From assembly GCA_027605045.1 (NCBI GenBank), contig JAQFWX010000034.1, forward strand, positions 186,001 to 250,000: a DNA stretch of 64,000 nt. Direction: 5' to 3'. A model generated the notes under the pieces. The model was not told where the DNA came from. It saw only the letters and a list, made by a program, of their open reading frames with translations, and made no database searches. The stretch comes from Phallus indusiatus. Taxonomy: Eukaryota > Basidiomycota > Agaricomycetes > Phallales > Phallaceae. This document shows, piece after piece, positions 56,266 to 64,000 of this stretch. The number at the start of each line of letters is the position of its first letter. Within the stretch, counting starts at the first letter, position 1. A program made the position numbers and the translations under genes.

Positions 56266-56819
56266 TTTAATTGTCTTTTCGATATTGTGGTGGAATAAGG
56301 ATAAAGATAAGAGCACCAGAGCGTGTATAATCAGTGTGTGAAAATCGTCTCAAGTGTATTTTTAGAACAACGCGGGGGTACGTATATTCGAATTCGTCGA
56401 GACTGAGTCTGGGAGTGTCGCCGAGTGTCGCGACAAATGTTGATACAATAACGCCGATAAATTTCCAGCGGTCGCTGATGTTTTGCCAGCGACGAGTAAG
56501 GTTAATGCATAAAAAGCCCATATGCATGGCCCGGTGTGCACGTAATCGGAGAACGTGCCGCGTGCCGCGTGTGCCGCGATGTTACAATCAAACAAGTCAC
56601 AACTTGGTTGAACCCACCGGGGCCACCGCTACCCCAATGTGAAGAATTTCAATGAGTTCGAAGATCCGCTCAACATTCAACTAACGTCGCCATGCTAGAC
56701 GAGACAATTAAACTAATGGAGCAATCCAAATTCATATCATATCTCAGCGTGATGCAAACACCTTTTTTGACTACTACTACAATTCCCATGACATATAATC
56801 AAATAAAACGTTTCAGATT
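56266..56819. other. Dehydrogenase promoter and F-box 3' flank
   Basis: No gene seen; a short CGTGCCGCGTGCCGCGTGTG-like GC repeat is at about 56553-56580. Confidence 0.5.
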
Positions 56820-58337
56820 TTATACATATTGTTCTAGCCGGATACCCAGCTTCTCGAGTTTCAAAACTTGTGCCCGAGGAACGGTCAGAAAACCCTTGAG
56901 CTCGAGCGTCTTCAACGGTTCACTGCCAGCCTTGATTCTCGCTCTTTGCGCCATCTCCATCTGTGAGAGTACAACTTTTGTCCCGCAGATCAGTTTTCCC
57001 GTATTGTGATACGTAAATCGTTCCAAACGAGGCAGTCTCCGTCCATCCATCAGAAGATCACATGTCAAGATGAAGTCGCAGGAGCATAATACAGTCAGAT
57101 GAATGACCGTATCAAAGATGTTCAGTATTTCTCCCAGGAAAGTGCAATACCCTTCCCGCCACTCCGTCCAGTCTTCAAACTCTTCAGACGGCATAGATCG
57201 GCAATCCACTATAAATTCAACGAGATTTGTAGCTCTTCGCTTCAAATGAGAAAACAGCCTCTCATGCCCGCCTTCCCAATAGAATGAAATGTGGAAAGAG
57301 TTGGGTGGTGGTAGTAACCAATAAGAATCCATGCTTTTTTCCGATCGATGAGAAAATGGTGTATGGAAGTCTTTGAAAAAATCACAATCTTCATCAGAAT
57401 GACCTGTGGATATACACGCAATGAAATAACGATTAAAATATTGATGATGATTGCATAGAGCGATACGGAAACTCTTCATCATTGGAAGATCAATGCTGTT
57501 CAGGGAATCCCACGTAGATTCAGTCTGCCTTACCGAAACACCCAAATAACTCAGGGCTGGTGTCCGTATGGAATGAGTCCCGTTGTTCCCTATATCCATG
57601 CTGAGTACTCGTAAGTTCGGCAGATTTAAGTCAAGAAGGCAGAGACTCTCGCCAATCAAATTCAGGATTCGGAGATGAGGCAGTGCTTTCAGAACATGAG
57701 ATATGGTGGGTCCAAGGGACGACCTGACACTGATCTTTAGCCACTCAACACGATCCAGGATTTGTGCCACTGGCATATATTGGCAGAGCATTGTGTTCGA
57801 CAGCTCAATAAAGCGGGGATTAACGATAGAAAGGAATAAATGGAAAGATTCTTTTTCCCGGTCCGACGGTTTTATAGAAACCTGCGACAGGATCAGGTTT
57901 TCCACCTGAGTAAGTTTTTTTCCGCCCATAAAATCAAACTCCCTGTGGCCGTGAAGGATTAGAGATCTGATTTGAAAGTGATTGAAGTAATCAAGACAAG
58001 ATTTGGACGAGCATTTGTTGCATGACGGAGAGAAGATACTGCGGCATACGGCGTACGAGGCAATGTCTATTTCGCGCGGTTTTGAACCCAAGGTGACATT
58101 TCGGGCCAAATTGTCTAACTTGCTTCTCCTGCATTGATGTATTATAACGGTCCAAAATACCGATGTGTTTAACACGATAGAACGCCATCGACGACAGACC
58201 CATGATAGTGGCAAATAAATATAGGGGTTTTGGATAGACGATGGACCGAGGAGGAGGAAAATCATGGTCAGTGTTTCGACTGGGAGTTTTTGATTAATTG
58301 GGCAAGAGTCTTTGCGTTGAACCTTGACACGAGGCAT
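56820..58337 (-). CDS. F-box/leucine-rich protein, 505 aa
   Basis: Single exon starting MPRVKVQRKDSCPINQKLPV. F-box PVETLTMIFLLLGPSSIQNP...SWVCRRWRSIVLNTSVFW (about residues 18-62). Leucine-rich strands (LPHLRILNLIGE, LPNLRVLSMDIG, ALSYLGVSV) and the family tail LKTLELKGFLTVPRAQV. A Cys cluster FSPSCNKCSSKSC matches the Cys pair position of the other paralogs. More diverged from copies A and B than they are from each other, so it predates the segmental duplication. Together with copy B it brackets the dehydrogenase gene. Confidence 0.87.
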   Translation of the reverse strand: MPRVKVQRKDSCPINQKLPVETLTMIFLLLGPSSIQNPYIYLPLSWVCRRWRSIVLNTSVFWTVIIHQCRRSKLDNLARNVTLGSKPREIDIASYAVCRSIFSPSCNKCSSKSCLDYFNHFQIRSLILHGHREFDFMGGKKLTQVENLILSQVSIKPSDREKESFHLFLSIVNPRFIELSNTMLCQYMPVAQILDRVEWLKISVRSSLGPTISHVLKALPHLRILNLIGESLCLLDLNLPNLRVLSMDIGNNGTHSIRTPALSYLGVSVRQTESTWDSLNSIDLPMMKSFRIALCNHHQYFNRYFIACISTGHSDEDCDFFKDFHTPFSHRSEKSMDSYWLLPPPNSFHISFYWEGGHERLFSHLKRRATNLVEFIVDCRSMPSEEFEDWTEWREGYCTFLGEILNIFDTVIHLTVLCSCDFILTCDLLMDGRRLPRLERFTYHNTGKLICGTKVVLSQMEMAQRARIKAGSEPLKTLELKGFLTVPRAQVLKLEKLGIRLEQYV

Positions 58338-58580
58338 CCCGTACTATTGAAGAAGAAGAAGAAAAGGGTTGCGCGCTGCAAAGTTTGTGACTGAGGTTAA
58401 GGAGGTGGCAGCGGCGCTGATACGCGTTATCACTTGTACCGATCGGATCCAAAATATGAGTGTTTGACTGTGGACTACACAGATTAAATATACTCGAGCT
58501 AATTAAAATCAACAAAAATTGACCGTAAAATTGGGTGACAGCGCTAGCGTTTGAAATTGGCAGAGCCAGGATTCTGCACC
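58338..58580. promoter_or_regulatory. F-box upstream region
   Basis: Short 5' flank of the - strand F-box gene; GAAGAAGAAGAAGAA run at 58350. No other feature. Confidence 0.3.
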
Positions 58581-59147
58581 GACTCGGCGTCGTCGCGACG
58601 AACAAGACTCAGGCGAAGATGTCGATGGTGAAAATAACCCGCATGAAGTGTATTACTATTTCGTGTTTGAGAAACACGGCGGATCTATTAATGTTTTTAA
58701 AAAGAAAAACGGTGGTATCGTGGTGTCTTTTGGGTAAGTCAAGTCAAGAACGTCATCTCCATGTTGTGTGATTCTTTTATACGTTTCTAACATTGAGTCT
58801 ATCAGAAACACTTAAAGAACACAAAGCTGTCCCAACCAAATACCCCACCCGGACGCCTCAGTATCAACCAACCAAGAGAGGTCGCCACTGGCAGTTCCAC
58901 TACCAGACCCTTTAACACGAAGAAATGTAGAAGCAAGTCTCCTGTTCTCGTTCACGGAAACGAAGAGTTTACCAGGACCTTGCAGTTGCAACATCACCAT
59001 GGCCGATGTTGTAATGATACCGGCAGTGCACAAGAACCTAAAATGGTAGACTCCTCCAACCTTGCCCTGTCTCCCGTCACTTCAACAACTTCAGTTCATC
59101 CCGTAAAGGGAGAAGAACCCACACCTGGAGAAGTAGTTTATTATTGA
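58580..59147 (+). CDS. Possible two-exon gene of unknown function
   Basis: A first exon-like stretch (about 58570-58732) reads EDVDGENNPHEVYYYFVFEK and KKNGGIVVSFG and ends at a perfect GTAAGT donor. After TATCAG (58806) an open frame of about 115 codons reads LSQPNTPPGRLSINQPREVA to PTPGEVVYY and stop. The splice phase does not join these two frames cleanly, so either the exon limits are wrong or the gene is damaged. Family not recognised. Confidence 0.3.
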
Positions 59148-59162
59148 TGGGGGAGGTAAGAA

Positions 59163-60402
59163 CTAAATGGAATCACGTACTTTCAATGTGGCGTCCTAGC
59201 TACCTGTGCAGAGTGTCATGGCATCTGAGTTCACACCCAAGCAACTTCTCGAATTTCGTGACCGGTCAGTACCCTTATTCGGCCTCCTTTTAGTGTATCC
59301 CAAACATTGCAAGTCTAATCATCATATCCTCCAAACAAAAGCCGTCCAGAAATGAAGAAAGCTACGCTTGAAGATCCTGCTGAGAATGTTATCATGTGTA
59401 AATGTGTTCAGTTCACGATCAGCCCTAATGTCGAACAAGCGGCTAGAGGCGTTATCGAAACCGGACCTTGATTGCAAAAGCGTCACCGCTAGGGAAGTAT
59501 CTATCAATGGCGTTTGATATGTTGTTGTTAAATAGTGGAAGGGTAGAGTGCTACGTACGTGACGGAATTGATGTCCGAGTCGTGCCCGACAAATGTTCAG
59601 GCAGTGGGTTTCTCGATTCGGATACCTCATAATTCCGCGCTGGCATTACATTCACTTGAAACGAATGCGTTCATGGTAGGGCGCAAGTGCGATACTGAGA
59701 ACAAAAAAGATTGGTCAAGTTTAGACGAATCCAAACGACACGTTAGACGAACCTCATGACGTCTTCAGTGTGATCATTAAATTCCATAATACGGACGCCA
59801 GCTTCGATATTCCAAAGCAGGCAAGTCATGTCTCCACTACTAGTAATAATTTGCCTGTCATTTAAAAATCTGCAGCACGAGAAATAACCGGAATGGGTGC
59901 TGAGCGCTGAGTTCTCTTGCTCCTTTCCTTTTTGATAGTCTCAAGTTGTATATCGAGCAGATGTTATCGAGATCTCCGCATGCAACGAAGTTGCCGTTTG
60001 GCGAATAGGCGTAGGTCATGACTCATGAAGCTTGAAGAGCGAAGAGGAATGGCATGTACTTTGTCGGTGGTGTAAGCACCCCAGACAATGAGTTTTCCAT
60101 CCTGGAAAGCAGAAACCAAATGCCGACGATCAGTTGCCCAGATGCAGAGCGTAGATTTTGGCAAGGTGTCCGCGCAGATAACGACGGGTCCATAGAAATA
60201 TACGAGGTAGGGATTCTACATCGGTAGTCATGGCCCGCACCTTGGAAAAAGGCATATGTGTAGATATAACTTGATTGAAGAAAAACATACGACTGGTGTC
60301 AGCGGTTGATTCCCGCTTTGCGCAAGTACGCTCTTTGAGGCTTTCAGCTTGTCTCCTAGCGGCAGCGATACGCTCCCTTTTGTCTGGTTGACCTTGCGAC
60401 AT
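59163..60402 (-). pseudogene. Heterotrimeric G-protein beta-subunit pseudogene
   Basis: Unmistakable G-beta order on the - strand: the N-terminal coiled coil (RIAAARRQAESLKE), [102 protein letters not shown] and CNVWDTLKG. Several lesions: a 1-nt insertion after ALH, another frame change at the MTYAYSPNG blade, an in-frame stop after GGYDD, a TGG-to-TAG change in the last blade and missing sequence in the sixth. Introns are retained, so it is a duplicated rather than processed copy. A working G-beta (pheromone/nutrient signalling) must be elsewhere. Confidence 0.9.
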
Positions 60403-60440
60403 GAAGGCCTATATCCCTTTTTGATATATGTTTTTGACAA

Positions 60441-60977
60441 AAGAAAAAGAAAAAAAGAAAGAGATCTATCGAGGTTGAGATAATAAAGAGCTTATGTGGA
60501 GACAAGACATTTTGCGGATTTTTAGGGTAAAATGTGTAGCGTGAGGCTGAGACCGGAGTTGACCGACCGTTGTCAGCGTCGGAGTCTAAACAGGCTAAAC
60601 CACAAATTGACCACAAACCACCTCATTTTACACCAGAAAAACACGCACGTCTCTTTGTCGTGGTATACGTGTATTCTGGCTCAAATATACTCATAAAGTA
60701 TACACATATCATATATATATGAGAGTACGTACTTTGAATGTGTTATCTTTGCAGTCCAGAGAACACTACAAAACTCAAACAAAACTATCATACATAGGCT
60801 TGTCTAGTAATTACGGGCGGCGAATTCCGAAGCTCGGAGACATCGAGAAAAGAGAAAATAGGATAAATGATTTACAATGGTATTACGAGCACATTGAGCC
60901 TAGGGAGAGAAATTGACAAGTAATCTCCGCACATAACACACGACGTGATCGTGATGAAAAACGCTTAGGCCTTGGCC
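60441..60977. other. Spacer
   Basis: 5' flank of the G-beta pseudogene, with an AT-rich ATATATATATG run at 60711-60721. No gene assigned. Confidence 0.4.
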
Positions 60978-61352
60978 TTATGCCCCTTTAATTCCCAGCT
61001 GTTCTGCTAACATGCAACACAAAGCGTGAACTTTGAGATATTGAGGAGAGGAGACGGAGTATGTGGCCTGGTGCGATATCCCAAAAGTAACGTAATTGGT
61101 CTTGATTTTCAGCTTTTCGTAACTTACGTTCCGAGGTACCATAACCTTATAATGATGTGCAGTCGCTGGAGTGGGCTGGGTAAGCATGAAAATTAATAAA
61201 CATACGGTTGCGACAAACAAACCAAAATGATTATGAAATTCTTTATCCATGCATATAATATTCTGTAGCCCATTGAGACCCAAGCGTCCGTTGAGTTCCG
61301 TAAGCAGACTCCCAAATTCGAGTCTGGACTCTGCTGAAGGCACTGGCAGCAC
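60978..61352 (-). CDS. Possible protein-coding exon(s), unknown function
   Basis: An open - strand frame contains a hydrophobic run (GLFVATVCLLIFMLTQPTPA) and ends VHALCCMLAEQLGIKGA. The KVMVPRNVSYEKLKIKTNYV portion looks protein-like. The hydrophobic part may be intron or an upstream exon. No family recognised. Confidence 0.3.
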   Translation of the reverse strand: MLPVPSAESRLEFGSLLTELNGRLGLNGLQNIICMDKEFHNHFGLFVATVCLLIFMLTQPTPATAHHYKVMVPRNVSYEKLKIKTNYVTFGISHQATYSVSSPQYLKVHALCCMLAEQLGIKGA

Positions 61353-61829
61353 ACACTACTAACATCTGTTCCCTCTGAGAAAATATTAATGCAGATCATA
61401 TGATAGTGAGAGACGCTCGCTACTATACCTTTCTTGAGTTCCCGATTGATAATGGAATTATATGAGCGCATTCAACAGTTACTGTTTCCGAACCTGGGGG
61501 TGGGGGATTTCGAAATGGCGCATTTTTCGCTATGGCAGTTGCGTCGGGCAAACCGGTGACGCGACACCGGTTGTCATCTCTGTTTAGGGCTTATCATCGG
61601 ATGCACATCATTAGAATTTATTGTCCTGTTTGAAAATGGGAAATATTAAAATTACGCTGCTTCGAATATTGGTTCTTTCACCGGAAGGCACTCTGATACC
61701 TTTTCTGACATCTTCAAAATGTGGTGAAGCATGCGTGCTAGAGTATGGCAAAGTGCTTGAACCGGTGTGGGATTTGACTACAGAGCAAATTGTAAATCAA
61801 ATTGTGCGACACTATTGATACGTGCGCCT
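61353..61829. other. Spacer
   Basis: No gene assigned. A short palindromic pair ACCGGT...ACCGGT at about 61553-61573. Confidence 0.35.
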
Positions 61830-62130
61830 CAGGAGCGAACAGGGAAGATAAGGGAATCAGCGGATGTGTGTTCAGAGGGAGAAATAGGAGGGAAACATTG
61901 TTATTGTATTTGTAAGATAAGAGAAAGGTTTTTATATACATGATTTGGGAGTTTCCGGGAATATGAAATGGTGCTAAAATGTAATCTAAAAACAATGGAA
62001 AAGGCTAAGAGTTTAATTGCGAACGGGTGAAAGGTACAAAAATAATCAAATTTGGCAAAACATTGACGGAGCGGCGCATATACCGAGCGCTGACTAATCT
62101 CTGCGTAGCCTGTTTGCGCAAGCAACACTA
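61830..62130. repeat. Dispersed AT-rich repeat, copy 3
   Basis: Homologous by eye to 11490-11830 and 11958-12085 (see those entries). It is 50 kb away from them, so this is a dispersed family rather than local duplication. Confidence 0.5.
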
Positions 62131-62731
62131 TACCGGATTATAATTAAATAAACTTACAAACTTGAATAAAAGTACCTGGGTGTAGGTACACCGTACGAGC
62201 CACAGTCGCCACACTGTCTATGAAGCGGAGTTAACAGGTACCTTTCTGGCACTCTCAGAAATAGCACGGGAGATAAAATGGACTAACAGAGTCTACACCA
62301 TGCTGGACAAATGACGCAACAATAAGGGCGACCGAAAAACGGAGAGCATGTCCAGGACAATACCTAGTGTAGCATATACAAGGGGTTGAAGTCGAGGATC
62401 TGCACAAAAAACAAAGAAAGAGTGTCACAGAGGTGTGATCATTCTTGCGAATTAATACTTTTTTACCAGGTGAAACGCTGTCACAGCAGAGGCTTCCGCT
62501 ATGTATAGAAGCTTCAAGCTGGCTGCTGAACATCAAGAAACTAAAAAAAACAGGATAAATACACGACAGCCGCCATGATCCCTTCTCTCAGTTATCATCC
62601 AATTGAAGTCCGTCGCTGTTGCTTTCATTCAAGTCGGGGATTTTGGTATTATAGTACGCCTCAGCCAGTGTCAAACTTGTGTGCAACGCGTGCCAAACAA
62701 AAATAGTTACTCCCTTTCGCACCTTACCCCA
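62131..62731. other. MFS upstream region
   Basis: No gene seen; promoter of the MFS gene starting at 62732 is expected at its right end. Confidence 0.35.
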
Positions 62732-62888
62732 ATGTCTCGAGAAAACGACCCACTCATAACTAGAACGACACGGAGGAGTATTGAAGAAGTAGTCGATTCA
62801 GATGCAACCATAGATGTATACGATCGGTTTTCGAAATCAGAGAAACGACTGATATTTGTCCTTATATTATGGACGTCTATGCTTCCTC
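62732..62888 (+). CDS. MFS transporter, first exon; gene interrupted by LTR element
   Basis: ATG at 62732 opens MSRENDPLITRTTRRSIEEV and continues IDVYDRFSKSEKRLIFVLIL and WTSMLP. This is the cytoplasmic N-terminus plus start of the first helix of a fungal drug-type MFS permease, where VYDRFS...+R is characteristic (family knowledge). The exon ends at 62888 with the donor GTGAGC. The expected next exon does not follow; instead an LTR starts at 62953 inside the intron, and the rest of the gene lies beyond the element and outside the window. Confidence 0.65.
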
Positions 62889-62952
62889 GTGAGCATTTCA
62901 CGGACATGTTATTACCGAATTTTTGAACACTGATGATTTTATGGCATGATAA

Positions 62953-63050
62953 TGTTGGAATATGAGTTACTCCTGTATATAGTAGCTAGTCACAGCGCCT
63001 ATAGAGCTACACCTTTGTGTCCGCTACTTCATCGTCCTGGGATTCCAACA
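62953..63050 (+). repeat. Short 98-bp LTR
   Basis: Terminal inverted TGTTGGAAT/ATTCCAACA and adjacent primer-binding site identify it as the left LTR. No second copy in the window. Confidence 0.7.
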
Positions 63051-63069
63051 GGTTATGGGCCCCGCGCCC

Positions 63070-63246
63070 TGTGGCGTATTTTGAGTCCCTTTTAGAGGGT
63101 TTTATGTGTTTTTGAGTCCCTTTCAGAGGGTAGCCTTTTCGAGTCCCTTTTAGAGGGTTTTTATGTGTTTTCAGTCCCTTTTAGAGGGTTTTATGTGTCT
63201 TCAGTCCCTTTTAGAGGGTATTTTGTGATCCCTTTCGAGGGAATTT
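63070..63246 (+). repeat. Tandem leader repeat (CCCTTTTAGAGGG)
   Basis: Five to six degenerate units of about 30 bp. Each has GAGTCCCTTTTAGAGGGTTT followed by a TATGTG-type spacer. Each core can form a small imperfect stem (CCCTTT/AGAGGG). Confidence 0.8.
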
Positions 63247-64000
63247 TCCGCGTCATCCGCACTTACGAGCTCTTCACGAACCACATCACGTCTTTTCTCA
63301 TCTCAAACCTCTCTACCATACCGACCTCTTTCTAATCATTCACCCAACCGTCGATCATCGCCAACAGCGCCGTAAAATAGCGGAAGCGCACGAGTACATC
63401 GAAAAGTCTCGCTACAACGACGCGTCATCCTCTCCACCCGCATCGCATAGCGACTCCCTTTCCTCTTTCCAAACTCAAACCCGAGACGAACCTGTTCATA
63501 CACACATGCACAGCCCGCAAAACGCGCCGGAGGTCGAGGAGCGCTCAAGAACACTGAGCTGAGGCAGCAGTTACCGGCGCAGGCACCAACGTCGAAAATC
63601 AGTCGTAGAGTTGACGTCGGACAAACGTTCTCACTCGCCGTCAACATCACCGATTATCTGTGGAATGCAAGAACGACTGTCGAACCATGGAATCAATCCC
63701 TCCACGTCAGCCGCTCTCTGTGGTTGATACACCGTGACGCCGTCACCTCTTCTTTTTTTTCCCTCCTTGCCCCTTCCTTTTTTTCAATAATGGTCTTTAA
63801 GTCTCTTTTATATCTTGTTTTAATGTTTTACCACTTTGACTCCACCGCTTGCTTAATATCTAGTTTTCTAATTCTGGGGGTGAATTTGATGCTTGAATTT
63901 CTTCTCATTCACATGCCTCTTTTATTCTTTCCATTTTACTTCTTTTTCTAATTTCATTTTGGGGGTGCATTTTACTTTAAATTCTTCTTTCTTATTCCAC

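Larger units (their letters stand above)
62953..64000 (+). mobile_element. LTR retroelement, 5' part (runs off the window)
   Basis: A 98-bp LTR (62953-63050) begins TGTTGGAAT and ends ATTCCAACA. It is followed at once by GGTTATGGGCCCC, the same primer-binding site as the copia element at 41109. A tandem-repeat leader follows (63070-63245), then a partly open region (EAHEYIEKSRYNDASSSPPA, about 63390-63450) with a stop near 63560. No pol domain is visible before the window ends, so it may be a non-autonomous (TRIM/LARD-like) element or have a long leader. Confidence 0.7.

Noticed and set aside
63070..63246. CRISPR-like array
   Set aside because: Units are degenerate, spacers are near-identical, and the genome is clearly eukaryotic; it is a tandem leader repeat of an LTR element.
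1..64000. Secondary-metabolite gene cluster
   Set aside because: No polyketide synthase, NRPS, terpene synthase or P450 is present; MFS genes at the two edges are unrelated to each other.

Overview
The window looks like nuclear DNA of a filamentous basidiomycete, most likely an Agaricomycete. Genes carry many short GT-AG introns (about 45-65 nt). The gene families fit: a NACHT-WD40 NLR, a FunK1-type kinase, expanded F-box/leucine-rich proteins, a WW-MyTH4-RhoGAP protein and fungal MFS transporters. The transposons (copia, Helitron, hAT-type and CACTA-like non-autonomous elements) fit as well. No species can be named from the sequence alone.

Layout. 1-2.1 kb: 3' part of an MFS transporter. 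2.7-8.3 kb: a large intact-looking NLR (C2-like and helical N-terminus, NACHT, WD40 repeats). 8.6-11.3 kb: a divergent pair, a protein-kinase-like gene (-) and a PD-(D/E)XK nuclease-like gene (+), sharing a short promoter region. 11.4-13.6 kb: dispersed AT-rich repeats, a broken copy of the NLR, and an 824-bp element with long inverted repeats whose arms each carry a tRNA-like pol III unit. 15.0-19.2 kb: WW-WW-MyTH4-RhoGAP gene. 19.8-21 kb: hAT-type MITE with a perfect 8-bp target duplication, a SINE-like unit and a second NLR relic. 22.0-24.9 kb: an F-box gene and an Arg/Tyr/Ser-rich gene. 26-31.4 kb: small uncertain genes, a Helitron 3' end with helicase relic, interleaved inverted repeats and a CACTA-like element.

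31.65-37.25 kb and 49.47-55.30 kb are two copies of one segmental duplication. Each carries a two-exon C2H2 zinc-finger gene and an F-box gene. The second copy runs into a complete 6-phosphogluconate-dehydrogenase-like gene. The first copy stops inside that gene's last intron and keeps only its final exon, so the 49-56 kb locus is the probable source. Between the copies lie a gene broken by a CACTA-like element, a copia retrotransposon with two identical LTRs and 5-bp target duplication, and pseudogenes of cytidine deaminase and a FunK1 kinase. A fourth F-box gene follows at 56.8-58.3 kb, then a decayed G-protein beta-subunit gene (59.2-60.4 kb). At the right edge an LTR element sits in the first intron of another MFS transporter.

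Overall this is a repeat-rich, fast-changing accessory region. Three themes stand out: NLR, kinase and nuclease genes resembling a conflict or self/non-self locus; duplication of F-box plus zinc-finger genes; and housekeeping-type genes (cytidine deaminase, G-beta, dehydrogenase) present as decayed copies.
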